The position numbers and the translations under genes are program-made. From Symsagittifera roscoffensis (taxonomy: Eukaryota; Xenacoelomorpha; Acoela; Convolutidae), in contig NC_087070.1 of assembly GCF_963678635.1 (NCBI RefSeq), positions 248,001-312,000 of the forward strand: a stretch of 64,000 nt of DNA, read 5' to 3'. Below, one piece after another: positions 19,631 to 29,643 of this stretch; position 1 is the stretch's first letter, and each line of letters opens with the position of its first letter. A model generated the notes under the pieces. It made no database searches and had not been told where the DNA came from. It was given only the letters and a program-made list of their open reading frames with translations.

Positions 19631-19751
19631 TTGCAACTATTGTGTCGCTACAAAAGTTGCAAGGCCGTTGCGAATACGGTGAAGGGTGGAAGACAGCCTT
19701 CCGGAAGGAAGATAAGGGTCTTATTTCCCCGGATTCAAGAATCCGGAGGGG
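19631..19751 (+). other. Hairpin cluster in copy B 5' LTR
   Basis: TTGCAACTATTGTG pairs with TACAAAAGTTGCAA (one mismatch). A shortened CCGTTGC stem follows, then CCTTCCGG with the downstream ATCCGGAGGGG. It corresponds to 18080-18201 and to the more perfect versions in C-type LTRs. Confidence 0.55.
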
Positions 19752-19936
19752 TCTCGGGACAGGAACTTATATCGTTTTGTACAAATTTTTAGCTTCCCTT
19801 TTATGTCCTGAATTGAATTTAATTAACATCCGAATTCATTTTGCTAGGATGAGAAGCTAGGAGTTGGGGGAAAGGGTTGATCCATCTTCGATGGAGATGA
19901 TGATTTTTATCTACTGAGCAAAAACAATAATAATTC

Positions 19937-19942
19937 AATAAA
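19937..19942 (+). terminator. Polyadenylation signal AATAAA in copy B 5' LTR
   Basis: AATAAA lies in the same context and position as in the copy A LTR. Confidence 0.45.
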
Positions 19943-20232
19943 TAGTAGTAGCCCTGATTTTAGGAGTGACCTCGTGGTCTGGGGATACTGAGACCCAGCC
20001 ATGAGCTCACTATTTTTGCATGTAGTTAAGTTAATTTGAGTGTTTTGACCGAAGCCGAAAGCAGTAACGTTTTTGTCGACCCGATGTTGAAAAGATCACC
20101 AAAAGAACTGGCTTGGTAGAGACGGTGAAAAGCATGTAAAGCTCTGTTTAGAGGTTAGCCAGTCGTCTTAGGACCTAGCTTTATTTTCCGTCGATATGTA
20201 TCTTCCGGGCGAATGTTACATAGATGTTTTTA

Positions 20233-20247
20233 TGGCGCTCCTGGGTG
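20233..20247 (+). promoter_or_regulatory. Candidate primer binding site of copy B
   Basis: TGGCGCTCCTGGGTG begins with the TGG expected to pair with a tRNA CCA end, 12 nt after the LTR. It is identical in copy C (46194-46208). I could not name the matching tRNA, and the 12-nt spacing is larger than usual. Confidence 0.35.
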
Positions 20248-20373
20248 TTATTCTTTTTTAACATCATGACCGACAGAACCGTTAACGAGCACTCCGCGCC
20301 GAGCGGATGCTCACATTAACGCCCTTAATAGGCCTTAACCGCCGGGGTGGAAGAGTAGTTCGGAACGCGAAAG

Positions 20374-20437
20374 CCTTCCGGGTACCGTGAATAGCTTTTT
20401 AACCAAGTTAAGACCGAAAATTCACGAATCAGGAAGG
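20374..20437 (+). other. Nested hairpin 1 in copy B leader
   Basis: CCTTCC (20374-20379) can pair with GGAAGG (20432-20437), and CGTGAAT (20386-20392) with ATTCACG (20420-20426). Copy C has the same arrangement at 46335-46399. Confidence 0.55.
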
Positions 20438-21460
20438 GTGGGGGATCGCCCATCCCCTCGTTCCCTGAGAGGTTTGTGACCAAAAACACTAAAAGATATA
20501 AATAAAACCAAACAAAAAATAGTATAGTACCCAAGAAAAACAAAAAATATAAAAAATAACCGAAAAAACCAAAAACAGTAAAAAAAGTATAAAATTAGTA
20601 GAAATCTTCCCCCCAGACAAGATGTGATCCGACCCCCCCGTTTGTTGTTGATAGATATATTGTTGTTACAGGCATTTATATCAGTCAGGATCGTTACGAT
20701 CAATTTTGAGGCCCGTTTGTGAGGCTTGTACTGTAGGGTTATTTGAGCATTTAAGCACGTTAATGATAAATTGCGCTCAATCCGGAAGGGTCAGCTGATT
20801 TGCGCTCAATTCGGAAGGGTCTTGGGAGAGGTTGATCCGGCAAGCAGTACATGGAGCAACAAGAAGGGGCTCAACGACAACAACAATCGACTGTTGGGTA
20901 TCGTTAACAAGTTTTTTATCCCTTTTGGTACAAAAATTAAGATAGTAATCTGTGGGGGGCTCGACAGTGCTGCACTGTAGTGACCCTTCACCGAACTGCG
21001 AATATCCGAGTTAAGCACCTTAATTCGGATATTAAACAAAGCAAGAGGTGTATAGTATTACTAATATTTTTACTTATATAGCCTATATTAATACTCCTAT
21101 ATCGTTTTTCAGTAAAAAACACAGAAAGCAGACCGGTTTTTAGGGTCAAAATAGCGATATTTTGATCCCCCCAGAAATCGCGATTTTTGAGATATCGATA
21201 TTTTTTGAAACGGAAAAAAGCGCTAAATTAGTGTGTTACATCGTAATTGCACAACTATAGTAGGTAGAACCGGTTAAGTTTAGTTCGGAAGTGGTTGGAA
21301 CTATTTTGGTATCAAAAACCGAATTTTCGTGATTTTTGAGAAAACGGAACACTAAAAATTCAGAAAATTTTTTGAAACTTTAAAGTTAGGACAGTAGAAA
21401 TAGTTGTTCGGACAACGTCCGCTAGTGAATCTACAGATTCTAAAACCCGCTTCCCGAAAG

Positions 21461-21526
21461 CCTTCCGGGTTACAGAGAAATCGAACTTAACGTGTTTGAT
21501 TCAGTGGATTCATCAATCCGGAGGGG
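21461..21526 (+). other. Nested hairpin 2 in copy B leader
   Basis: CCTTCCGGGTT (21461-21471) pairs with AATCCGGAGGGG (21515-21526) with two G.U pairs. Inside it AATCGAAC (21479-21486) pairs with GTTTGATT (21494-21501). It is the same design as the third LTR hairpin but diverged in sequence. Copy C has it at 47424-47489. Confidence 0.6.
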
Positions 21527-22178
21527 TCCAGGTAGCATAGTTTTTCGCAAATTTTTTCAACAAAAGCGTTTTAGATCGGGTCTTTTGAATTGAACTAGAA
21601 GAGTATAGGCCTTCTGAGCTCGGGTCAATAATTTTCAGGTCGAAAAGAACAGAATTGCGGAAAAAGTTAGGCGGAACCTATAAGAGAGAAATTTCTTGAC
21701 TTTAGAAAAAAGACGTTTTTGTTAATAAATATGGAACTACTGGGCAGATCCAGTTGATCTTGGTACCAAAAGATCAGAAATTAGCTGATCTTACTGATAG
21801 GGACAAATTTTTTTTCGGAAAAATAAGCGTGACAAATTTTTGAGATTGTTTTTAGCAAATTCACCAATTCGCGAGGGTAGACCCCTCACGTTTTACAAAA
21901 AAAATTTTAGGAAAGCCCTTACACCTCTACCAAAGGAACTTAAGAAACGATTGCCTTAAGAAACGATTGAATAAGGCAATTTTAAGCTGTTCTAGAAGAA
22001 TAGGGAAGGCTTAAGGCACCGGAAATCATTAGTATTGCCGAAATTAGGCTAGCGATAAGACCTTTCAGCGTTAGCGTGAATTGTCAACTAAGAGGCTTAA
22101 CTTCAATCCGGAAGGGTCTATGAAAGGATCACATACCCTTTCTAGTTAAATTAAAAAGCATAATAGCATCGGAGAACG

Positions 22179-22440
22179 TATCCGGAGGGTTATAGGTTGA
22201 AAATAAAGGAAATCTCCGAAAAACTACTTTTACAAAACCAGGGGGCTCCCAATCCGGAGGGGTCCAAATTTTTTTCAAATTCGGAGGGGTCCCAATGCGG
22301 AGGGGTCTTGTTTTCACAAAACCGGAGGGGTCCCGATCCGGAGGGGTCTTATATTTGCTAACTCATTGGGGTCCCAATCCGGAGGGGTCTAAATTTTGCC
22401 AATCCGGAGGGGTCTCAATTTTGCCAATCCGGAGGGGTAT
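22179..22440 (+). repeat. Array of TCCGGAGGGGTC motifs in copy B leader
   Basis: About ten occurrences of (A)TCCGGAGGGGT(C) and close variants lie in 260 bp, separated by short AT-rich spacers of variable length. Several come as close pairs, such as TTCGGAGGGGTCCC followed by a second copy. Copy C has a similar but not identical array at 48118-48380. The motif is kept while spacers vary. Confidence 0.75.
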
Positions 22441-23207
22441 TATTTTATTAAAGGACTTAGGAAAACAGAAGAAAGACCACAGTGAGAGGTATTAGGTTAT
22501 TAGCAGACAGTTTAGGAATCAGTGACTGCACTGGTAACTTGCCTTTCAATAAAGACCAGACCAAAACAAAACAGGTCCGAACTCGGATATTCGCGACACT
22601 AAGTCTAAACTAAAAAGATCGTAATTCATTGGTGTGCATTGAAACCCAATACGTTTTTGTGAAAAGTGACTGCCCTGAGGATTTTAGTAGGTCTAGCTCG
22701 GGCAGTCCGAAGGCAGATAGGTAACACAGTACTCGGTGGGTGCAATGGACGCCCACTTGAGAAAATTACTGCCTTCAAAGTTTTGTCTGTTTGGTGCAGC
22801 ACCAAGCAGGGGAAAGCTTTTTCTTTAAAATACAAGTTCGACTATTGTACTGCGACCGACTAAAAGTACAATACACATACATTTTTCATAGAGGTATTCT
22901 TATTCTGTTATTTTTTTTTATTTTAAATAATTACATAATTTGTGCTTGATCGGGTAGTGAGTACACTATCTTTTAAATTGACTGATAACATCATTTTGTG
23001 CTAGTTCTCAAATCTTACGACCGATAATCGGTTAATGCGAATAAATTATATACAAGCTGTACTCTGATAACATACAGGGTTTCGTGGTCACTCTTTAATA
23101 GAATCTTGTGATATTTATTGTGCTGTGTCATTATTATTGATAGTCAAACTATAAGGTCACTAGCAATCGAATTGAGTGTATAGGCATTAAGAAGTGAAAA
23201 ATTGAGA

Positions 23208-24638
23208 ATGAGTCTAGACAAGTCAAGGAAACCTAAGCGAGGTAATAGCTCTAGGAAATTCATACCTAAAAAGCAAAGAAAAACAGTGACCGACCCTTTT
23301 GTGGATCGGATCAAACGAGCCCGGACCGACAAAGGGGAGACGGTTTCAGGCAGAATGGTTGAAACTAGGAGTCAGAAGTCCTCAGAAGAGCAAAAAACTA
23401 CATTAGAAGTGGAGGTCCATACAGACCAGGCCATGAATGAGAACCAGGAAATACGTGGACCGGAGGGGAGAGACAGAAGGCTGGCGAGTGAATCTACTCC
23501 GGTAGAACAAGGCCATGATTTTGCCACTTCCACCGGGACATTGGACCGAGAGGAGATGTCAGAACTAACCGAAATCTCTACTGAGATAGTGGCAACTAGA
23601 AGATCTCCAACAGACAACACCATGATGGCAGGCGGGACTGAGAAACAAACAACGTCCTCATCGTTCTCAGAAAGAATGAACAACACCCTCGGCAACATCT
23701 TTCCATTCACCATGGGAGTGGGCACAGGAAATGAAGGGGAATCCCAGGAGGAAGAAGAGGACGAAGACGAGCAAATGGATTTTGGATCTCAAGTCAGCCT
23801 CAATAGTTCGACCCAGGAGAATGAGGCATACGTCGAAAGAGAGACTGGAATCATGGACAAATTTGGCGTGGTGAGAACGATAAGCAAAGACGCAAACACA
23901 CCAGGCCAGTCGAGAGGCTTTGCGATTATGACAAATTCAGAGCCGCGAACTGGGGAGAGTAGAAACAAAGGGCTAGGCACTGCATTGGCGGATCCTGAAG
24001 TGGATAATGAAAAGACGTCGAGACAGAGAGTAAAAGCCCGAATCTCGACAAGCACGAAGCTACCTGGGACCGACAGGGTGACACCGCTACTAGTGACGCC
24101 ACTCGTGGATAACGGGGCAGCATTAGAAGAAGCCTTGAACAACATAGTGGGCAGCATAGGAGAACAAAATGAACAGATGTCCATAAGAATGAGTGAACTA
24201 GAAAGAGCAGTTCACATTGAAAGAGAAATTCTGCGGGAAGAAATAAACCGCAATAGACAAGAAGTTGGTAGGAGCGAAAAACACTTGAAGGAAAGAACGG
24301 ACGAGCACATAGCAAAGAACTTGTCGCGAATGACAACAGAAGCGGAACAGAGAGAGTTACGCTTAAGAGACGACATGGAGAAGTTAAGAATTCAGCAAGT
24401 GCAGTCTCTTGGGACTCTTGACACAAAGATAGATGCGATGATGGAGAGGCGAACTCAAGCTATCATGGATAGGTTGGACGGGCTACTAGGCAGCAAGAGT
24501 GGACCAAAAGAAGGGGAACCGAACTCGGGAGGTCCCAGCAGGGAGCCGAAGGTGAACTTCAATGACCATCAAAGGAGGAGGACATATGGATCCACTAGAG
24601 GTAGGGGGCAGTTCGTCAGGCTATGCCACAAGGGATAA
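23208..24638 (+). CDS. gag: Copy B gag N-terminus: basic head and coiled coil
   Basis: The ATG at 23208 (MSLDKSRKPKRGNSS) aligns with the copy C start at 49161. A basic head (KFIPKKQRKT) leads to a long acidic, Ser/Thr-rich segment (SQEEEEDEDEQMDFGSQVSL). A coiled coil of about 130 residues follows (LERAVHIEREILREEINRNR, RDDMEKLRIQQVQSLG) and then the RG-rich stretch. A G5 run at 24603-24607, where C has four G's, shifts the frame, and it ends at 24638. The long N-terminal part before capsid is unusual; coiled-coil Gag heads often mediate multimerisation. Confidence 0.85.
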   Translation: MSLDKSRKPKRGNSSRKFIPKKQRKTVTDPFVDRIKRARTDKGETVSGRMVETRSQKSSEEQKTTLEVEVHTDQAMNENQEIRGPEGRDRRLASESTPVEQGHDFATSTGTLDREEMSELTEISTEIVATRRSPTDNTMMAGGTEKQTTSSSFSERMNNTLGNIFPFTMGVGTGNEGESQEEEEDEDEQMDFGSQVSLNSSTQENEAYVERETGIMDKFGVVRTISKDANTPGQSRGFAIMTNSEPRTGESRNKGLGTALADPEVDNEKTSRQRVKARISTSTKLPGTDRVTPLLVTPLVDNGAALEEALNNIVGSIGEQNEQMSIRMSELERAVHIEREILREEINRNRQEVGRSEKHLKERTDEHIAKNLSRMTTEAEQRELRLRDDMEKLRIQQVQSLGTLDTKIDAMMERRTQAIMDRLDGLLGSKSGPKEGEPNSGGPSREPKVNFNDHQRRRTYGSTRGRGQFVRLCHKG

Positions 24639-25287
24639 TAGAACATGGGGCCCAAACAGTAGAGCAATTTCAACGGGGAACAGACAAACCTCCAAAGAAC
24701 GACCAACACAAGGCACACATGCGACTGGGAGAGGTGATTCCGGTAACAGGAGACATGCGAGCCCAGGGAGGAGTCATGTGGGCCAAGGGGGAAACACTCA
24801 CGGCGATTTGGATTGCGGGGATGCACCGAATACAGAGCCCTTAACATGGTGTGATGACACTCAGGCGGGGCACTCGAGAGATGCTACGGCAATAGCCACA
24901 GCCTTTGAACCCCTAAACAGGTCTTTAGAGACATTCCTTACAAGGTTATCGAAAACCAATGAACGCAGTGAGAATTCCAGAAGATTCTTTAAGAAAGCAA
25001 GATGCTACAAAGACGAATCTGATGGCTGTATTGATACCTGGATAGAGGCAATGAAACTGCATTTCGAGGAAGAGGACTTGTCGGAAAGACAAGAATGCAG
25101 TGTGCTCACCAGTAACTTGGAAGGGACAGATCTGAACTGTGTCATGGCCAAGAAGCAATATCAGCGTGACACAGCCGAGAAAATCTTCGAAATCTTGTTA
25201 AACCGTTTTGGATCAGGGGTGCAGGGGCACCAACCAATGATGCGCTTCGAGAAACGGAGGCAACGAGAAGATAAGATGAAACGATAG
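24562..25287 (+). pseudogene. gag: Copy B gag: RG-rich segment and first part of capsid
   Basis: The frame after the G-run shift gives SGYATRDNRTWGPNSR and the capsid domain through VQGHQPMMRFEKRRQRE. A 5-base insertion near 25272 (GATAAGATGAAACG against GATGAGACG in A) ends the frame at 25287. Confidence 0.82.
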
Positions 25288-25304
25288 ACAAGTTTCTAGA
25301 TGAA

Positions 25305-26186
25305 TTGGAAATGCTGAGAAGACGCAGCCAACCGGATGAATCGAACCGAAGGATGAACCTGGCAGTAGCCTCAAAATTCATCGATGGTATGAAGAATGAT
25401 GAACTTCGAACATTGCTAGCAGCGCATTACACACCACTATCAACCAATGCGCCAACACCAGAGGAGTTGAGGCTCAAGTCAAAAGAATATCATTTGTTGA
25501 AACCTCCTTCGAGATCTGGATACTATAAGAACAATTATGGCAATTTTAACAACGGACCAGCAAACCAAGGGAACAACTGGTACAAACCGAGGGATGATAT
25601 GGACAAGAGACGCTCTTGTGCCAATTGCAGTTCAACGGACCATCATGTGTCAGCATGCCCAACTTACAAACAAGGCATGAAAGCGATAGGCTTTAGCCTC
25701 GAGGACGAAGATACGTCAGAAGTTGACCATGAGAATTTCATGAGAGGAGGAATTGCAAAATTCGGCCCGAGGTGTTTCTTTTGCAACTTGGAAGAACATT
25801 TTAAATCAGATTGTCCGCAATTCTGGGATGCAGTGGCAGAAATCAAGCATCCAAGGCATTAGGAAGCTTTATCAGGAGTGAAAGCCAGCCTGTTGAGTGA
25901 AGCGGAGGCGCGCAGAAAAGACAAACCGCAAGAGCTGGCGACGAAGAAGATGCAAGCGGTAACTGAAGAGACATGTGAACCGGAAACAGTGACTGCAGCC
26001 GATGACTTCAAGATTGATTACAGGGCAGCCGCGAGGGATGCTCTAAATAGAGTGCAGCAGGAACTGGTGACAATGGAGATCGAACAGAAAGTGAAAATCG
26101 AACTGGAAAATGAGAAATTACAGGAGCAACTGAATACCTTCGAAGCAACGGAGGCCGAAGAGACTAAAACACCAAGCATGAGATGA
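25305..26186 (+). pseudogene. gag: Copy B gag: capsid end, zinc knuckles and second coiled coil; protease deleted
   Basis: The frame continues the capsid (RRRSQPDESNRRMNLAVASK) into the two CCHC knuckles (CANCSSTDHHVSAC, CFFCNLEEHFKSDC). A nonsense TAG at 25860 (Glu in A) interrupts, and the frame continues at 25878 through the coiled coil (QQELVTMEIEQKVKIELENE). At about 26175 the sequence jumps straight to RMRNLN: about 0.9 kb present in A and C, holding the whole DTG protease, is missing. Confidence 0.87.
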
Positions 26187-26944
26187 GAAATTTAAATTGG
26201 TTAAGCGATAGTAAACAGGTTTGTTTAGTACCGAATCCAAATAGTCAGAGTTCGGTGATTTTAGGCCGGAGCTTCTCAATAACGCGAAACGGACTGTGTG
26301 TCAGTGTGTTTTTGAACACACTGGACACCACGGTTTCAATCCAGCGTGGAAAGAAGCTTGGTTACGCTTTGCCGATGAGGACCGACTATGAGGAGACACA
26401 AAACTTGAAGAAACCTAGTGTGAAAGACTGTCCTTATCATGCCAATAAAGATAAAATTTTAAAGAGGATTAATGAATTAAAATCTATTCATAAATTGTTT
26501 TCAATGAAATCCGAAACGGACGACGGCTTATCGAGCTGCTTGAATTTTCCGGAACGCCCCTCGTCATATGAACTAGAATCTGACAAACCGGTTTTGCCAG
26601 AGATAGAACATTTGAAAGGGAAAATAGGTGAGGGAGATTTCGAAAAATTGCGGGACCTCTTAAATCGGAACGCAGATGTATTTTCAAAACATAAGGCGGA
26701 TATCGGTTGCTGTAATTTCGTCGAACACGAAATCGAACTTGAAGAGGGCGCCGTTCCCCATAGGGAAGGCGCAAGACGAATGACACCACACAAGTCGGAA
26801 GCGTGCCGAGCGGAAATAGAAATGTTGCTTGAATACGACATAATAGAACCCTCGAAATCGCCATGGGCTTGCGGGGTAGTAATGGCGAAAAAGAAAGGGG
26901 GCAGCTTATGTTTTGTTGCGACTTTCGCTACTTGCACACGGTAA
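26183..26944 (+). pseudogene. pol: Copy B pre-RT segment and RT N-terminus
   Basis: It encodes SVILGRSFSITRNGLCVSVF, a connector (IHKLFSMKSETDDGLSSC) that A lacks, and the RT fingers (GAVPHREGARRMTPHKSEAC, SPWACGVVMAKKKGG). After a G5 run at 26897-26901 it slips out of frame (SLCFVATFATCTR), exactly as copy C does with its G5 at 53768-53772. Confidence 0.85.
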
Positions 26945-28005
26945 CTATAAAAGATGCGTACTCGATATCGTGAATAGACGAGAGCCTCTCTAAACTTAGT
27001 GATGCCAAGTTCTTCACCACATTGGACTTGGGTTCTGCCTTCTGGCAGGTCCCGCTGCGGAAGAAGGATAGAGAAAAGAGCGGATTCGCGTGTGAGTTGG
27101 GGTTGTACCAGTGGAAGAGGATGCCCTTCGGCTTGTGCAACGCAACGGCCACTTTTCAAAGACTGATGGCTCAGGCTTTGACCAGAGTGACCAAGAAGTA
27201 CGGGAATCTCGTGATGTGTTACGCGGATGACGTAGTCATAGCAACACCGACCCTGGAAGACCATATTGATCGGCTCGATGAGGTCTTTGGATGCATGAAG
27301 AGAGCAGGCTTGAAGTGCAAACCATCCAAAAGTGAAATCTTTAGTGATTCAATCAAGTACCTGGGAAGAATGGTGGACAGGCATGGTCTGAGGCCGGACC
27401 CAGAAGCAGTAGAAGCAGTGTTGACATGGAAGGCTCCCAGAACGGACACACAGCTCCTGATCTTCCTAGGGTTTGCCAACTACTACCGTGAGTTCATAAA
27501 AGGATATGCAGACGAGGTGTATCCGATGCATAAGCTGATGCGTAACAAAGGGAAAAAGTTCGAATGTGAAATCTTTAGGGATTCAATCAAGTACCTGGGA
27601 AGAATGGTGGACAGGCATGGTGTGAGGAGGGACCCAGAAGCAGTAGAAGCAGTGTTGACATGGAAGGCTCCCAGAACGGACACACAGCTCTTGAGCTTCC
27701 TAGGGTTTGCCAACTACTACCGTGAGCTCATAAAAGGACATGCAGACAAGGTGTATCCGATGCATAAGCTGATGCGTAACAAAGGGAAAAAGTTCGAATG
27801 TGAAATCTTTAGGGATTCAATCAAGTACCTGGGAAGAATGGTGGACAGGCATGGTGTGAGGCCGGGCCCAGAAGCAGTAGAAGCAGTGTTGACATGGAAG
27901 GCTCCCAGAACGGACACACAGCTCCTGAGCTTCCTAGGGTTTGCCAACTACTACCGTGAGCTCATAAAAGATATGCAGACAAGGTGTATCCGATGCATAA
28001 GCTGA
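26945..28005 (+). pseudogene. pol: Copy B RT palm with a tripled 78-residue segment
   Basis: A TGA near 26970 (Arg CGA in A and C) precedes the open stretch 27022-28005. The catalytic box reads CYADDVVIAT where A and C have YVDD. The segment from SIKYLGRMVDRHG to RNKGKKFEC occurs three times in frame. A one-base loss near 27970 then shifts the frame. Tripling the palm-to-thumb connection should destroy RT folding. Confidence 0.88.
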
Positions 28006-28033
28006 TGCGTAACAAAGGGAAAAAGTTCGAATG
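27332..28033 (+). repeat. Three tandem 234-bp units in copy B RT
   Basis: GTGAAATCTTTAG starts at 27332, 27566 and 27800, a constant 234-bp step (78 codons). The units are nearly identical, with differences such as CTGAGG or GTGAGG after the GGCAT motif. The repeat is joined at GTTCGAATG, where the wild-type sequence continues GGA(A/C). Confidence 0.92.
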
Positions 28034-29063
28034 GGACAATGAAGCACAAGTTGCCTTCGAGATCATAAAGCGGGAACTATGCGAAGCGCCAGTGCTAGGC
28101 ATGCCCACAGAAAGGTGCATGTATGTTCTTGACACAGACGCATCGGTAGGAGCCATCTCAGGAAGATTGTATCAGGAGCAAGAATGGAATGGAAGAACGG
28201 TTCTCCGTCCAATTGCATACGGCAGCAAGGTCTTGAGTGACACTGAGATGAAATATGGCGCACCAAAAGCAGAAATGTTTGCAGTAGTCACATTTGTGGA
28301 AAAATACCGCGCATACTTGGGGAGCGCTCCCTTTGAGTTACGCGTAGACAGCAGAGCGTTATCCTGGTTGAAGACCTACTCGATGGATCAGAGTTATATT
28401 GGTAGATGGATAGTAAGATTGGATGGCTACCATTTGATAATCGAACACAAGATGCGTGATAAACACCAGAATGCTGATAGCCTCAGCAAGAAAACTGAGT
28501 TCTATGAAAGATTGGAGCAGAAGCAAGCCAATGAGGCAGAAATAAAGGAAGGATTTTCGTTTCTGGACAAAGAAACTCATGAAGCGCTTCCCTTAACGAG
28601 ATGGTTGGATAAGTCTGGACAACCATTTCCAGGGCATCCTGAGTTACCTGTAGAGAAAGCAGCCGAGATAAAGATCCTATCCAAGGAGGACCCAGTCCCC
28701 TTGGATCTGTTGCTGCGCTCGAACCTGGTCCAACAAGAACTCTCTCGCAAGAACATAAACAGTTTCTCATTTTTGGATAAAACGGTGCAGGTCACACCGC
28801 AAGTGATGCGGATGCTGAGTGGATTGTTAGAAAGAGAAGTGACCAGAGATGACCCCGAGTGGACAGCAGCAGTGGCTTCACTAACAATCAGGGAGAAGGT
28901 GAAGATCATGCCGTCCAGACGACAACACGAAGAGAACGAGAGGGATTGTAGGACAATAGTTAAGCAACTAGTATCCTCAATACCACACGAGGTTTTAACC
29001 AGTACTTCTTACGGACGGAAAGTACAGGGGAAGGAAAACCGTTACCTTTGTGGACCAGGATAA
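27984..29063 (+). CDS. pol: Copy B RT thumb end, RNase H and pol linker
   Basis: This open frame of 359 codons starts inside the third repeat. RNase H is complete at the motif level: VLDTDASVGAISGRL, PKAEMFAVVTFVEKYRAYL, LRVDSRALSW and KHQNADSLSKK, so all acidic residues are present. The helical linker follows (LDKTVQVTPQVMRML). The frame is lost near 29035 by a deletion at VQGKENRYLC (C has QGSSKRKKTVTFVD). Confidence 0.87.
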   Translation: MYPMHKLMRNKGKKFEWDNEAQVAFEIIKRELCEAPVLGMPTERCMYVLDTDASVGAISGRLYQEQEWNGRTVLRPIAYGSKVLSDTEMKYGAPKAEMFAVVTFVEKYRAYLGSAPFELRVDSRALSWLKTYSMDQSYIGRWIVRLDGYHLIIEHKMRDKHQNADSLSKKTEFYERLEQKQANEAEIKEGFSFLDKETHEALPLTRWLDKSGQPFPGHPELPVEKAAEIKILSKEDPVPLDLLLRSNLVQQELSRKNINSFSFLDKTVQVTPQVMRMLSGLLEREVTRDDPEWTAAVASLTIREKVKIMPSRRQHEENERDCRTIVKQLVSSIPHEVLTSTSYGRKVQGKENRYLCGPG

Positions 29064-29595
29064 AGAAGGTGATAAGGTAGAACAAAACCTGCTGCAAGAT
29101 TGTTTGTCCGGGGAGACGAATGATGAGAAGGGCCAGCGAGTACAAGATCAACACCCGGGACAAGAAAGTTTGTCCGGGGAGTCTGAGATAGATGAAAAAG
29201 TTCCTGATGAGAAACAGGACCTGGGGAACAAGGTTTTGTCCGGTGAAATCAGATGGATGCGAAGAAGGCACAGACATGATCTGGAGGACCGTGCAGACTC
29301 CATCACAACCTCTTCAACAGATGACAATTCCCGAAACTCAGAAATTGACACCTATTCAGACAGGAACTCGAGATCGGGATCAGAAATGTCCGAACTAGCG
29401 ATCCACACACTACTAGTGGAAATTCGTGCAAGGGATGTGGACAGAGAGGTGTACCAGGATCCTGACAGTGATCGCTACCTTATACCAAGCGAAAGAGTCT
29501 TTGACAACGCAGCGGATGATTTGGAGACAATAGCGGTATCGAAACGTTCGATAAGTCTGTTGCCACAAAACGAGGTAGTCAGGACTGATCTTTAG
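29050..29595 (+). pseudogene. pol: Copy B acidic pol linker with LSGE repeats
   Basis: It encodes DQDKEGDKVEQNLLQD and LSGE units at 29104 and 29170. The third unit (29236) has changed to TTGTCCGGTGAA. The Ser/Asp-rich stretch (NSEIDTYSDRNSRSGSEMSE) is retained. A TAG at 29593 ends the frame where C continues NLQPFQQETQ. Confidence 0.75.
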
Positions 29596-29643
29596 CCGTT
29601 CAAGCAAGAAACACAGCCGCTGGCGAAGATTTGGTGCGTTAAG

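Larger units (their letters stand above)
19316..20220 (+). repeat. Copy B 5' LTR (A-type, 905 bp)
   Basis: It starts TGTGACATTCGACC and ends CGGGCGAATGTTACA. It is preceded by TTG and followed by the leader. By eye it differs from its split 3' LTR at about 5 percent of positions in a sampled stretch, plus an indel of about 24 bp in the third hairpin. AATAAA is at 19937-19942. Confidence 0.92.
20221..23207 (+). promoter_or_regulatory. Copy B 5' leader (structured, about 3 kb)
   Basis: Between the LTR and the gag ATG at 23208 there are almost 3 kb with no conserved ORF, matched along the full length by copy C 46182-49160. Visible structure: nested hairpins at 20374-20437 and 21461-21526; a duplicated GCGCTCAATCCGGAAGGGTC at about 20774 and 20799; a 7-bp-arm palindrome ACAGTGC-T-GCACTGT near 20966; an array of CCGGAGGGGTC motifs at 22179-22440; and an 8-bp stem GACTGCCC/GGGCAGTC at 22668-22707. 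Such a leader could hold packaging, dimerisation or ribosome-entry signals; which is unknown. Confidence 0.7.

Noticed and set aside
22179-22440. CRISPR-like array
   Set aside because: The repeats are short (about 12 bp), imperfect and irregularly spaced with AT-rich filler, and the setting is a eukaryotic retroelement leader.
24562-24640. Natural gag/pol-type frameshift at the RG-rich segment in copy B
   Set aside because: The shift comes from one extra G and copy C reads straight through, so it is a lesion.
26488-27264. 258-codon open frame on the minus strand over copy B RT
   Set aside because: It is antisense to conserved RT coding sequence, has no recognisable motif, and its counterparts in A and C are broken. 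The other long minus-strand frames (for example 10225-10971 and 35260-36006) are shadows of the same kind over conserved plus-strand coding sequence.
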